A stretch of DNA of 64,000 nucleotides from Gimesia fumaroli (GTDB taxonomy: Bacteria; Planctomycetota; Planctomycetia; Planctomycetales; Planctomycetaceae). Location of the stretch: assembly GCF_007754425.1 (NCBI RefSeq), contig NZ_CP037452.1:5369164-5433163 (forward strand), given 5' to 3'. The notes below the pieces were generated by a model, which was given only the letters and a program-made list of their open reading frames with translations, was not told the origin of the DNA and searched no databases. Position numbers and translations under genes: made by a program. Positions 19,347 through 28,874 of the stretch are shown here, in pieces; within the stretch, counting starts at the first letter, position 1; each line of letters opens with the position of its first letter.

Positions 19347-21164
19347 TTATGGAACCCGCCTGAGAATCAGCAGACGAAAATCCATGACCTGGCTGCCTGG
19401 AATTTCCAGAGCACGCAGGGTCAATGGGCCGGTTCCTGGAGATAATTTGATCTTTCCCAGCACCATCGGTTTGAAATCTTTCACAAACGATTCAGACCGT
19501 TTGGCCCGATCCTGCGCTTCTCCCTGAAGTGGCGGGCTATGAGCCTCTATGATCTTCCCTTGAACGTTGCTGCCATTGAAACTCAGTTGAACGGTTGAAC
19601 CAACGTCTGCCTGAGGACAGGTATAGTACAGCACTGCTTCGTACGTTCCCCCTTCAACTACTTTCGCATCCCAGGTGATGCTGTCATCGGTATTAGTCCA
19701 ATGATAAAAAAAGGAACAGTTCGGATGACGTGAGGAACGTTTGATTCCGCCGTGTGAAATCGCATCGCGGGCCGGCAGCTGGGTGGTTGGTGCGCCGCCA
19801 TACCCGATTAAAAACGGTCGCGTATCTTTTGAATAACCATCCGGCCAGACCGACTTCTGCCAGCTTGCGACAGCCTGCTTCAATTTTGCGGCCACCTCTG
19901 GATTCTGTTTGGCGATGTCGTTTCGCTGGCCGGGATCTTTCGTCATATCATAAAGTTCCCCTTTATGTGACAGACGATACTGATCGGTACGAACACTGAT
20001 CCGCTGGCGCAAGCTTGAGAAAATCATGCGATCCGGCCAATCAGATGCTGAATCCATTATGAGTGGTTTGAGACTGACGCCATCAATGGGTTTTGGCTCG
20101 GGACGTGGAATTCCTGCCAGATCGGCCAAGGTAGGCAAGATATCAATTGCACCAGCGATCTTGTCGACCTCATGACCGGCGGGCAGATGGCCCGTCCAGC
20201 GGATGACGAATGGCGAACGAACTCCCCCTTCATCGAGTGAGCCTTTCTTGCCTTTCATATCCCCATTCCAGCGAAATCCGTTGGGGCCGTTGTCCGAAAA
20301 ATAGATCACGATCGTATTATCTGCGATTCCCAGACGGTTGAGTTCTTTCAGGACACGCCCGACGTTCCAGTCGACATTCTCACACATTGCCAGGGCGGCA
20401 CGGAGATGATCGGGCTGTTCTTTCCCTGGCTCTCGATTGTGCATCTCTAATTTTTTATCTGCAAAGCGATCCCAGAACTGATCGGGGACCTGCATAGGAG
20501 AATGAGGCATGCAATAAGGAATGTACGTAAAAAACGGTTTGTTGTCCTGGACCTGTTTTTTAATAAATGCCATCGCCTTGTCTGTCAAATCGTCGGTGAT
20601 GTAACCGTTCCCCTTCACGAAGGTGCCATTATGATCGAGCATCGGACTGAAGTAATGCCCCCAGTGTCCGGAGGTGAAACCGTAAAATTCCTCGAACCCT
20701 TTCGCATTGGGATGGTTGGGATACTGCGTTCCATTGTGCCATTTCCCGAATGCGCCCGTCGCGTACCCCGCTTTCTTGAAGACTTGCGCAATCGTATATT
20801 CATCCGAATTAAAGCGTTCTTCCCCTTTTGAGACTCCCGTGGTTCCCGTGCGGGCATGGTAGCGTCCTGTGAGAAAAGCGGCTCGTGTGGGAGCACAGAC
20901 TGCGCCAACATAAAAGCGATTAAACCGCACACCATCACGAACCAGTGAATCGATATTCGGCGTATGCAAATTCGTATTTCCATTGTGGCTCACATCCCCC
21001 CATCCCTGATCGTCCGCCAGAAACACAACAATGTTGGGATGCGTCGACTCTTTTTCTGCCGATTCAGATGAGGAACGCTTCGTTTGTGCTTGGGGCTTTT
21101 CCTCTGCCAACATGCTACTGGTGAGAACGCAAACCAGCATGCCAAAAGTAATGATAGATTTCAT
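19347..21164 (-). CDS. Secreted sulfatase (arylsulfatase A-type)
   Basis: 605 residues from the ATG at 21164, which places a signal peptide (SIITFGMLVCVLTSSMLA) at the N-terminus; the upstream ATG at 21272 would hide it. The sulfatase signature C-A-P-T-R-x8-G-R is intact, with Cys90 the residue converted to formylglycine. Metal Asps lie in FLADDQGWGD. Later motifs include GKWHNG and YFSDNGPNG. The last ~120 residues form an extra beta-rich part that could be a carbohydrate-binding appendage. It removes sulfate esters, probably from algal polysaccharides, in the periplasm. The maturation enzyme gene is not in the window. Confidence 0.92.
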   Translation of the reverse strand: MKSIITFGMLVCVLTSSMLAEEKPQAQTKRSSSESAEKESTHPNIVVFLADDQGWGDVSHNGNTNLHTPNIDSLVRDGVRFNRFYVGAVCAPTRAAFLTGRYHARTGTTGVSKGEERFNSDEYTIAQVFKKAGYATGAFGKWHNGTQYPNHPNAKGFEEFYGFTSGHWGHYFSPMLDHNGTFVKGNGYITDDLTDKAMAFIKKQVQDNKPFFTYIPYCMPHSPMQVPDQFWDRFADKKLEMHNREPGKEQPDHLRAALAMCENVDWNVGRVLKELNRLGIADNTIVIYFSDNGPNGFRWNGDMKGKKGSLDEGGVRSPFVIRWTGHLPAGHEVDKIAGAIDILPTLADLAGIPRPEPKPIDGVSLKPLIMDSASDWPDRMIFSSLRQRISVRTDQYRLSHKGELYDMTKDPGQRNDIAKQNPEVAAKLKQAVASWQKSVWPDGYSKDTRPFLIGYGGAPTTQLPARDAISHGGIKRSSRHPNCSFFYHWTNTDDSITWDAKVVEGGTYEAVLYYTCPQADVGSTVQLSFNGSNVQGKIIEAHSPPLQGEAQDRAKRSESFVKDFKPMVLGKIKLSPGTGPLTLRALEIPGSQVMDFRLLILRRVP

Positions 21165-21512
21165 TTCGCTGCTCTCAATGGGGGGTAAAGATAAAAAACC
21201 GAGTTCGAAACCGGATAATATGAAGTGTTGTAGACGGGAATCCCTGATTGTTTCGTCTGACAGACAATTCAATGATACTGCATCGTAATATGAAGCTGTA
21301 GCGAAATCACATTATTTCTACAAAGCAATTCAGCCGCACTCTCGCTTTCACGGACCTCTTTGAAAACACCTGATTGGCAGAGCATCCGGCGAGCAACTTA
21401 TCTCAAACAGATTTGGTGTTGTAGACGAGCCAGTCTGATCCGGGTAGACTATTAAGAGTCGTTGATCCTATTTACATGCTTCTGATCCTTGAATTTGATA
21501 ACAGGTGATCCC
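21165..21512. other. Divergent intergenic region (sulfatase / Hsp20)
   Basis: About 350 bases between divergent genes; it must hold both promoters. I looked for a CIRCE-type element (GAGTGCTAA arms) before the heat-shock gene and found none. Confidence 0.4.
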
Positions 21513-21932
21513 ATGTCGCATTTACCCTGGAAACCCATTCGACTGCGAAATCTGGAACAGCAGATCGATCAGGCTTTTGATGAATTGATTCATGGCCAAT
21601 GGGGGCTTACTGGCCCCAGCGGTGTCTGGCAGCCGGACATTGATATCTATGAAACCACAGACAATTATTTTGTGGAAGCTGATGTTCCCGGTGTGCCCCC
21701 TGAAGAGATTCACGTCGAAGTCAATCAGCATTCGCTTTCTATCTCTGGCACAAGACACACGGGATGCGTCGAAAAATCGGCACAAGGCGTCTGTATTGAG
21801 CGGCGGAAAGGAAGCTTTTACCGTCGTTTTTCACTGGACCAAGCAGTCGACCCTCACCATGTGAAACGCGAAGCACAATCGGGAACATTGATCTTGAGAA
21901 TTCCCAAACAAAAACTCAAACAGCAACCCTGA
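21513..21932 (+). CDS. Small heat shock protein (Hsp20/alpha-crystallin)
   Basis: 139 residues from the ATG at 21513 (AGGTGAT upstream), preferred to the TTG at 21489. The alpha-crystallin domain runs from WQPDIDIYETTDNYFVEADV to near the end, with the L-P-G-like VPGVPPEEIHVEV and RRFSLDQAVDPHHV, and a C-terminal IPKQKLK that stands in for the I-x-I/V anchoring motif. It is an ATP-independent holdase chaperone. A Lon-like protease gene starts 25 bp later on the same strand, so a chaperone-protease unit is likely. Confidence 0.9.
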   Translation: MSHLPWKPIRLRNLEQQIDQAFDELIHGQWGLTGPSGVWQPDIDIYETTDNYFVEADVPGVPPEEIHVEVNQHSLSISGTRHTGCVEKSAQGVCIERRKGSFYRRFSLDQAVDPHHVKREAQSGTLILRIPKQKLKQQP

Positions 21933-21957
21933 TTTAGCCGGCCAGCCGAGGAAACTG

Positions 21958-24435
21958 ATGACGAACACCACGGAATACCGCGAACTGAATGCGAGCGAAG
22001 TCACTTTAGATCTTGATCCCAAATCGTTCGGTTTCAAAACAACCGCTGAATTAGATCCTTTAACTGAAATCGTCGGCCAGCCTCGTGCACTCAGGGCTCT
22101 TGATCTGGGAACGGGAATTCGACATCCCAATTACCATATCTACATCGCCGGGCTGATGGGAACAGGCCAAATGGAACTGGTGACGCACGCATTGCGTGAA
22201 CGGGTTCTGGATGCATCCACTCCTCCCGACTGGGTCTATGTCAATAATTTTGATGAACCGGATTGTCCACTGGCAATCCACCTTCCCACAGGACAAGGTA
22301 TCCAGCTGCGTGGAGATATGGAAACGCTGATCGAACAGCTGCAGGAATCTCTGCCGAAAGCTTTTAAAGAAGAAGACTTTGGTAAAGAAAAAGAGAAGCT
22401 CCGACAGGTCTATCGCAAGCGCGGCGACGAGGTCTTCGACAAACTCCTTAAGCTGGCAGAGCAACACGGCATGACAGTCCAGCAGCTTCCGGACGGACAA
22501 ATTTTATTCATCCCGCTCAAAGATAACCGTCCCATGACGCAGAAAGAAATTGAGCAACTGACGCCTGAGGAAATGAAAGTTCTGGACAGCCACCAGGACG
22601 AACTGGTAGAAATGGCCGGTCGCGTGCTACAGGAACAACGGGAAATCCAGCGACAACTTTCGACCGACGTTCGTGAAGTGGCGCAGCGGTTCGCCGTCCA
22701 TCTGGTGGAACCGCTGGCTGTGGAACTCCAGCAAAAGTACGATCACCCCAAACTCAATGAATGGTTTGACCGTCTCAAAAAACATATCATTGACCATCTG
22801 AATCTGTTCCGTGATGTCTCTGATATGCCGCCTCAAGTTGCAGCGATGATGATGGGGGAAGGAGCAACCGACCCGGAGCAGCGTTTTCTGGAATACCACA
22901 TCAACGTTGTCGTGGACAACAGCCATTTGAAAGAGCCGCCGATCATTGTGGAAGACGCGCCCAATTACCGAAATCTGTTTGGAACCATCGAGCGGGTTGT
23001 GGATCGAGCCGGCCGCGTGATTACCAATTTCACACGGATTAAATCAGGCAGTCTACTGAAAGCAAATGGCGGCTATCTGGTTATCAATTTGATGGATGCG
23101 ATCATTGAACCATTTGTGTGGAAAGAATTGAAACGCACACTCAAAAGTCGATCGCTCGGCATTCAGGTACAAGATCCCTTCGCCATGTTTACAGTGACCG
23201 CGCTGCAGCCCGAACCAATTCCGCTGAATGTACGACTGGTTGCGCTGGGTGAACCCTTAATCTACCATCTACTCTACCTGCACGATGAAGACTTTCGGGA
23301 AATATTTCGAGTGAAAGCCGACTTTGATCCGGAAATGAATCGAGATACCGAGACAGGCTTGATTTATGGTCGCCTGGTCCGTCAGCTTTCAGAAAAAGAA
23401 GAGCTACTCCCTTTTGACGCATCGGCAATCGCAGAGCTGGTTTGTGTTGGAGCGCGGCTGGCAAGTGATCAGAAAAAAGTAACTTCGGTCTTCAGTCATA
23501 TCGCAGATGTGGCACGTGAAGCCAGTTTCTGGGCCAGCAAGAAAAAACTCAAAGTCGTGAAAGCAAAATATGTTCGCCAGGCAGTACAGGAACGCGTCTA
23601 TCGTTCTGACCTGATTGCCGAAAAAATCCGTGGACTGATTTCAGATGGAACGCTGCTGATTCAGGTGGAAGGCACCGAAGTCAGCCAGATTAACGGGCTG
23701 GCTGTTGCCGACCTCGGAGATTATGCGTTTGGGCGACCTTCCCGCTTGACGGCCAGTGTGGGCGTCGGTACCGCCGGCATTATTAATATCGAACGAGAAA
23801 GCCGAATGAGCGGCAATACCTTTGACAAGGGGATGCTGATTCTTGAAGGGCTGTTACGAAATTATTATGCGGGTGAGCAACCTTTAACTCTGTCCGCCAG
23901 TATTGCAATGGAGCAAAGCTACGGCGGCGTCGATGGAGACAGTGCTTCGATCGCAGAATTGCTCTGTCTGCTCAGTGCCCTGGCGAATGTTCCACTCCGA
24001 CAGGATCTGGCCATCACAGGGTCCCTCAATCAATGGGGTGAAGTGCAGGCAATTGGAGGTGTGAACGAAAAGATCGAAGGTTTCTTCGATGTTTGTAATG
24101 AATCGGGACTGACGGGAACACAGGGAGTCTGCATTCCGGAATCGAACGCACAGAATCTTGTATTACGAGACGATCTTGTCAAAGCGATTCGTCAAAAACA
24201 ATTTCACGTCTGGGCGGTGTCCGATATCGATCAGGCAATCGAACTGTTCACCGGCATGAAGGCGGGGGATATATCTGACAAGCGTAGTTTTCATGGCCGC
24301 GTGCTGGAACGATTGACAGAAATCGCCACACTACTGGAGCAACAAATGCTGACCGACACAGGCCGCCTGTTGTGGACTCCCGGAACCCCCTTGGGGCTCC
24401 CTCCTGATCCCAGACCACCACTACCGGGACAATAA
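21958..24435 (+). CDS. Lon-related ATP-dependent protease
   Basis: 825 residues of the Lon-related (LonB-like) family: an N-terminal AAA region, a long helical insert (~residues 120-280), second half of the AAA module, and a C-terminal Lon serine protease domain. The catalytic dyad is present: Ser662 in VDGDSAS and Lys705 in GGVNEKIEG, 43 residues apart as in Lon. The first P-loop-like segment GLMGTGQMELV (residues 65-75) has Gln where a Lys or Arg is expected, so nucleotide binding may differ. GAGGAAACTG precedes the ATG. It follows the Hsp20 gene by 25 bp and precedes carbamate kinase by 17 bp; co-transcription is likely. Confidence 0.9.
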   Translation: MTNTTEYRELNASEVTLDLDPKSFGFKTTAELDPLTEIVGQPRALRALDLGTGIRHPNYHIYIAGLMGTGQMELVTHALRERVLDASTPPDWVYVNNFDEPDCPLAIHLPTGQGIQLRGDMETLIEQLQESLPKAFKEEDFGKEKEKLRQVYRKRGDEVFDKLLKLAEQHGMTVQQLPDGQILFIPLKDNRPMTQKEIEQLTPEEMKVLDSHQDELVEMAGRVLQEQREIQRQLSTDVREVAQRFAVHLVEPLAVELQQKYDHPKLNEWFDRLKKHIIDHLNLFRDVSDMPPQVAAMMMGEGATDPEQRFLEYHINVVVDNSHLKEPPIIVEDAPNYRNLFGTIERVVDRAGRVITNFTRIKSGSLLKANGGYLVINLMDAIIEPFVWKELKRTLKSRSLGIQVQDPFAMFTVTALQPEPIPLNVRLVALGEPLIYHLLYLHDEDFREIFRVKADFDPEMNRDTETGLIYGRLVRQLSEKEELLPFDASAIAELVCVGARLASDQKKVTSVFSHIADVAREASFWASKKKLKVVKAKYVRQAVQERVYRSDLIAEKIRGLISDGTLLIQVEGTEVSQINGLAVADLGDYAFGRPSRLTASVGVGTAGIINIERESRMSGNTFDKGMLILEGLLRNYYAGEQPLTLSASIAMEQSYGGVDGDSASIAELLCLLSALANVPLRQDLAITGSLNQWGEVQAIGGVNEKIEGFFDVCNESGLTGTQGVCIPESNAQNLVLRDDLVKAIRQKQFHVWAVSDIDQAIELFTGMKAGDISDKRSFHGRVLERLTEIATLLEQQMLTDTGRLLWTPGTPLGLPPDPRPPLPGQ

Positions 24436-24452
24436 CCACTGGATAACAGCTC

Positions 24453-25391
24453 ATGACAGACCGAACGATCCTGGCGCTGGGAGGCAATGCGTTTGCAGCA
24501 CCGGGTGCCCCCCTTACGATGGCCCGACAGTTTGAGTTTGCCAAGCTGGTTTTTGAATCACTTTCGCCGCTACTGATTGATGATCGCGAATTAATGATCT
24601 CGCATGGCAACGGACCTCAAGTCGGGCATATGCTGATTCGAGTCGAAGAAGCGCTGGGCAAAGCCTATGCGATTCCGCTCGAGGTCTGTGTTGCCGAGTC
24701 TGAAGGTGAACTGGGGTACGTGATTACCCAGACCTTACACAATGTTTTAGATGAGAGAGGCCTGCATCGCCCGATTGCTTCCATTCTGACACAAGTCGTC
24801 GTCGATCAGGACGATCCGGCGTTCGTTCACCCGACGAAAGCAATTGGCCCCTTCTACACCGCAGCCCAGGCAGATGAAATTCGTCAACGCGGATTCCCGT
24901 TGCGGGAAGAGGGCGAACGTGGATTCCGGCGAATCGTTCCTTCTCCCCAGCCACGTGAGATTGTTGACGTCGCTGTAATTGAGTCGCTGCTTCGCGCAAG
25001 TGTGATCGTTGTCGCTGCGGGCGGGGGTGGGATTCCAGTGATTCGCCATGAAGGTCAAATGCAAGGCGTCGAAGCTGTCGTGGATAAGGATCTGACTTCC
25101 GCGCTGCTGGGTACATTGGTTGATGCACGGCTTCTTTTGATTCTGACCAATGTCCCTTGTGCTTATTGCGATTTTAACACACCAAACCAAAGTCCCATCG
25201 GCAGAATCGGAATCTCTGAAGCACAGCGTATGCTTGAGGAGGGACATTTCGGTGAAGGCAGTATGCAACCGAAGGTCGAAGCCGGAATCCAGTTTTCATC
25301 CAGAACTGACTGCCGCACGATTATCTGCAATGTTGACAACCTTGAGCAGGCGTTACAGGGTCAGTCGGGAACGATCATTGAACATGACTAG
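24453..25391 (+). CDS. arcC: Carbamate kinase
   Basis: 312 residues, cytoplasmic, complete. Typical blocks: ILALGGNAFAAPG at the start, ELMISHGNGPQVGHMLIR, ESEGELGYVITQTL, VVVAAGGGGIPV and DKDLTSALLG. The enzyme reversibly transfers phosphate between carbamoyl phosphate and ADP, giving ATP, CO2 and ammonia. No arginine deiminase or ornithine carbamoyltransferase gene is nearby, so the usual arginine-catabolic context is missing; instead the gene sits 17 bp after the Lon-like protease and ~215 bp before a cPGS-like GTPase. The ribosome binding site is weak, which suggests translation coupled to the protease gene. Confidence 0.92.
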   Translation: MTDRTILALGGNAFAAPGAPLTMARQFEFAKLVFESLSPLLIDDRELMISHGNGPQVGHMLIRVEEALGKAYAIPLEVCVAESEGELGYVITQTLHNVLDERGLHRPIASILTQVVVDQDDPAFVHPTKAIGPFYTAAQADEIRQRGFPLREEGERGFRRIVPSPQPREIVDVAVIESLLRASVIVVAAGGGGIPVIRHEGQMQGVEAVVDKDLTSALLGTLVDARLLLILTNVPCAYCDFNTPNQSPIGRIGISEAQRMLEEGHFGEGSMQPKVEAGIQFSSRTDCRTIICNVDNLEQALQGQSGTIIEHD

Positions 25392-25607
25392 TGGAGTGTC
25401 ATTTTTAAATTTTGGGTTAATAGATATCACGAGAGTGCGACAACGGAGCACGTAAACAACACTCCCCACCCTCAAATTCCAGCTTGACAAAGCACTAGCC
25501 TGTGCCCAGGTTTACTGTAGCGTCTCCTAGTCTATTTCGACCGAGTACATTTGATTGAAGCACGCTATGGTAAAATGTAAGACGCTCTAGAGAAAAGGAT
25601 TGAATTC

Positions 25608-26927
25608 ATGCACTCGAAATTCAATTGTATTATTGCCGGTGCGGCAGGACGTGACTTTCATGATTTTCAGACATTCTTTCGCAAGCATCCTGAATTCCAT
25701 GTCTGTGCTTTTACCGCCACACAAATACCGTACATTGATACGCGCGTTTTTCCGCAGTCACTGGCGGGGCCGGACTATGAATCTGACATTCCTATTTTCC
25801 CAGAAGAACAATTACCAGAACTCATTAACCAGTTTGAAATCGATTTCGTTTTTCTGGCTTACAGTGATCTCGCCTACGACACAGTGATGCATACGGCCTC
25901 GCTCGTGCAGTCATGCGGAGCCAGTTTCGTTTTACTGGGACCGAACCACTTTCAGCTGCAGTCAGCCAAACCCGTGATTGCCGTCACGGCCGTCAGAACG
26001 GGTGCCGGCAAAAGTCCTTTGACACGCTGGATTGCCAGCCGACTTTCTGAATTGAAACTGACTCCAGGCGTCATTCGACATCCAATGCCTTACGGCGAAC
26101 TGGAACAACAGCGCTGCCAACGATTCGCTACCGAAGTGGATCTGAATGCATATGATTGTACGATTGAAGAACGCGAAGAATATGAACCTTATCTTGAGTT
26201 GGGGCTTCCGATCTTTGCCGGCGTCGACTACGAACTGATTCTACGCACCGCCGAACAGGAAGCAGACATCATTTTGTGGGATGGCGGCAACAATGACTTC
26301 TCATTTGTCAGGCCTGACTTACTGATTACCGTTGCCGACGCTTTGCGTCCCGGTCACGAAGTGCAGTATTACCCCGGCGAATCAAATCTGCGAATGGCGG
26401 ACGTGATCGTGATCAATAAAGTGGCGACTGCGGAATCTGAAAGCCTTTCGCAAATCAAAGCAAATATCCAACGATTGAATCCAACTGCCGTCGTGGTTGA
26501 ATCGAATCTTGAAATTGTTGTTCAGGAACCGGAGAAAATTACAAATCGCAGGGTACTTGTGGTTGAGGACGGCCCGACTCTCCTCCACGGAGGAATGAAG
26601 ATAGGAGCCGGCTATTGCGCGGCAAATCAGTTTCAGGCAAAGCAGGTGATTGATCCGCGCGCGTTCGCTGTCGGAAGTATCGCAAAGGCATATCAACAAT
26701 ACCCGCATATGGGGCCGATCTTACCCGCACTCGGATACTCAGAGACGCAGCGAGCTGAGCTGAGCCAAACAATCCAGACATCCGAGGCCGATCTCATTAT
26801 CGACGCCACGCCAGCCGGACTGTCTCACGTCATCCAGACAACCATTCCTATCGTCCGAGTCCGGTACGAATTCCAGCAGACCGCCGGGACACCGCTTTCA
26901 GATATGATCGATGAATTCATACGCTGA
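25608..26927 (+). CDS. Cyclic 2,3-diphosphoglycerate synthetase-like P-loop NTPase
   Basis: 439 residues. An N-terminal Rossmann-like part is followed by a P-loop, AVRTGAGKS, with Lys135 and Ser136, and then DIILWDGGNNDFSF and VIVINKV, stretches typical of the cyclic-2,3-diphosphoglycerate-synthetase-like GTPase/ATPase family. In methanogens the true synthetase makes the cyclic phosphoester from 2,3-bisphosphoglycerate; bacterial relatives mostly have no proven reaction, so the specific activity is not claimed. AAAAGGAT lies before the ATG. It follows carbamate kinase on the same strand after 216 bp, an association I believe recurs elsewhere but cannot check here. Confidence 0.78.
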   Translation: MHSKFNCIIAGAAGRDFHDFQTFFRKHPEFHVCAFTATQIPYIDTRVFPQSLAGPDYESDIPIFPEEQLPELINQFEIDFVFLAYSDLAYDTVMHTASLVQSCGASFVLLGPNHFQLQSAKPVIAVTAVRTGAGKSPLTRWIASRLSELKLTPGVIRHPMPYGELEQQRCQRFATEVDLNAYDCTIEEREEYEPYLELGLPIFAGVDYELILRTAEQEADIILWDGGNNDFSFVRPDLLITVADALRPGHEVQYYPGESNLRMADVIVINKVATAESESLSQIKANIQRLNPTAVVVESNLEIVVQEPEKITNRRVLVVEDGPTLLHGGMKIGAGYCAANQFQAKQVIDPRAFAVGSIAKAYQQYPHMGPILPALGYSETQRAELSQTIQTSEADLIIDATPAGLSHVIQTTIPIVRVRYEFQQTAGTPLSDMIDEFIR

Positions 26928-27325
26928 CAGGTCCCCGATCATACCTGGTTCAAACGGCCCATTCCCTGATCGTTTATGTTGAAATAAGCCGATTGATCAG
27001 CAACGATTTTGTGCAGAACCTGAGTATCGATTAAGCATACAACTTGGAGCCGACTCACTCTCGTATCATGAAACGATCGAAATCGTGCAAAATCGCCCAA
27101 TCAGTCAATTAACCATAAGTCATTTTAAATAAAACACTTACGTTACAAAATTTTCCCAATACCAGGAATCGATTTTGAAATAATGCATAAAACCTATCCA
27201 ATAAGTGTTTCACCTCCTATTATTTAGCATTATTTTGTAACAATAGTTAATTATGGCATCCAAATTGCTTCTATAAAAATCCTCACGGTTTACATTCCTT
27301 CCTTTTCCTTCCACAGGTACCGATT
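26928..27325. other. AT-rich regulatory region before the first DUF1559 unit
   Basis: About 400 gene-free bases. Two inverted pairs are present: AAACACTTA (27132-27140) with TAAGTGTTT (27202-27210), and GTTACAAAAT (27142-27151) with ATTTTGTAAC (27232-27241). A sigma-54-type promoter follows at 27254-27269. The inverted pairs are placed like upstream activator sites. Confidence 0.5.
27254..27269 (+). promoter_or_regulatory. Sigma-54-type (-24/-12) promoter candidate
   Basis: TGGCAT-CCAAA-TTGCT matches the RpoN consensus TGGCAC-N5-TTGCW with one change, and the invariant GG and GC are exactly ten bases apart. Transcription would start near 27281, about 45 bases before the DUF1559 start codon. 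Confidence 0.55.
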
Positions 27326-28327
27326 ATGAAATACCAATCTCACCCCAAACGAGGCTTCACCTTAATTGAGTTACTCGTCGTGATTGCGATCATTGCAATT
27401 CTGATTGCACTCTTACTGCCAGCAGTTCAACAGGCGCGTGAAGCGGCCCGCCGCTCAACCTGTAAAAACAATATGAAACAACTCGGTCTGGCACTGCACA
27501 ATTACAACGATAATTTCACCGTCTTACCGATCGGTTCACAAACCGGCTCTTTCCCCAACTGGCGCGTCGGCGTTCTGCCTTACCTGGATCAGGCAAATGT
27601 CTATAACCAGTTAACCAGAGCCAACGGCTATTGGGCGCATTCAGGATTTCCGGGAAACACAGTTCTATATTCGGTTCGTCTCCCCGTCTATAAGTGTCCT
27701 TCCAATCCCTATGGCATGACCAACACGTCCGATTTTAATTACTCTGCCAGCAATGCGGACTCCAGCCTGCAAAGTATGATCATTGACTATGTTGGTATCT
27801 CGGGAGCAACACCGGACCCGGCAGGTCGAACGAATGTCTGTACGGGAGATATTCTGGCAAGCAGTTCCAGTAACTGTAATACGGGAATGCTGATTCCCTA
27901 TGAAAGCAAGCGATTTCGCGATTGTACAGACGGAACCACGAATACCATCATCCTTGCAGAACAGTCAGGACAAGTGAGTGGCACTCAGAAAAGTGCGAAT
28001 GCTCTGGGTGCCTGGCACGGCTGGGCTAATTCGAGTCTGACTTCCTGGAATGCACGGACTCCGCTTCCACTTAGTGCAGGTGGCTTCTGGTATGCCGCTG
28101 GTACCACAACGGTTCGCTATCCTCCGAATGCGTATTGGAAATCGACCGCCCCCTCACCGGGAAACAGTCGTTATTCAGCCAACACCATCATTAACTCGCA
28201 TCATGTCGGGGGCGTACATGCTGTCTTAACCGACGGTTCCGTTCGATTTATTTCTGAAAACATTGACATGGATACGCTCAGACAATTATGTGTGCGCGAT
28301 GATGGTAAAGTGATTGGAGAGTATTAA
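27326..28327 (+). CDS. DUF1559 prepilin-like protein 1
   Basis: 333 residues. It opens with a type IV prepilin/pseudopilin leader: [19 protein letters not shown], with cleavage expected between Gly and Phe and Glu at +5, followed by the planctomycete-typical [15 protein letters not shown]. The DUF1559 domain ends with [17 protein letters not shown], another hallmark. The family is hugely expanded in planctomycetes and its members probably form pseudopilus-like surface or envelope structures; the role is not proven. A lipoprotein gene follows, separated by a stem-loop. A sigma-54-type promoter lies ~60 bp upstream. Confidence 0.92.
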   Translation: MKYQSHPKRGFTLIELLVVIAIIAILIALLLPAVQQAREAARRSTCKNNMKQLGLALHNYNDNFTVLPIGSQTGSFPNWRVGVLPYLDQANVYNQLTRANGYWAHSGFPGNTVLYSVRLPVYKCPSNPYGMTNTSDFNYSASNADSSLQSMIIDYVGISGATPDPAGRTNVCTGDILASSSSNCNTGMLIPYESKRFRDCTDGTTNTIILAEQSGQVSGTQKSANALGAWHGWANSSLTSWNARTPLPLSAGGFWYAAGTTTVRYPPNAYWKSTAPSPGNSRYSANTIINSHHVGGVHAVLTDGSVRFISENIDMDTLRQLCVRDDGKVIGEY

Positions 28328-28353
28328 TCTCCCTCTTATTCTATCTGCCTGAA

Positions 28354-28378
28354 CTCCCCTGCCCCTGGATCAGGGGAG
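28354..28378 (+). other. Stem-loop between DUF1559 gene and lipoprotein gene
   Basis: CTCCCCTG (28354-28361) and CAGGGGAG (28371-28378) form a perfect 8-bp stem with a 9-nt loop and no U-run after it. It would suit 3'-end protection of the upstream message or partial attenuation rather than full termination. Confidence 0.5.
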
Positions 28379-28421
28379 ATGGCGATTTAACTTCTATCAA
28401 ACAATGCTGCTGGATAAGATC

Positions 28422-28874
28422 ATGAAATATATTCCGTTTTCCCCTTCCGCATGTCGACAACTCGCTCTGACTGGCCTGTTAGTTTTATTCCTTGTCGGTC
28501 TCAACAGCTGTGATCATTCGCCCGGTTCAGATAAACCACGGGGCGATGTTACGATTCTGATTAAAAATGGCAGTGAACCTGTGACTGACGTGCAGGTCGA
28601 TCTCGTAAATGAACAAACGGGAGAAGGCGGAGGTGGCACGCTCGACGATGAGGGAAAAACAACGATGACAATGGTGGCACTCGGATCCTATACAGTGACC
28701 ATCAATCCCCCTCCTGAAGAACCAGTGATTCCCGGAATTGAAACGGCCCCCAAACCAAAGCCGTCCCTCGCCATTCCCAAGCTGGCACAAAAAATCGCCA
28801 CCAGTCCCCTCAAGGTCGAAGTGGGATCGGGTACGAATGAATTTACGTTCGATCTGAAAGAAATTCCGAATTAA
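28422..28874 (+). CDS. Small lipoprotein following DUF1559 protein 1
   Basis: 150 residues from the ATG at 28422, which has GGATAAG upstream; the ATG at 28404 has no ribosome binding site. The signal LTGLLVLFLVGLNSC ends in a lipobox with Cys30. The mature part looks like a carboxypeptidase-regulatory/transthyretin-like beta-sandwich (DVTILIKNGSEPVTDVQVDL, YTVTINPP), a common partner of DUF1559 genes in planctomycetes. It probably sits at the outer or inner membrane near the pilin-like protein. Confidence 0.78.
   Translation: MKYIPFSPSACRQLALTGLLVLFLVGLNSCDHSPGSDKPRGDVTILIKNGSEPVTDVQVDLVNEQTGEGGGGTLDDEGKTTMTMVALGSYTVTINPPPEEPVIPGIETAPKPKPSLAIPKLAQKIATSPLKVEVGSGTNEFTFDLKEIPN

Noticed and set aside
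21165-21512. CIRCE or similar heat-shock operator before the Hsp20 gene
   Set aside because: No pair of TTAGCACTC/GAGTGCTAA-like arms is present.
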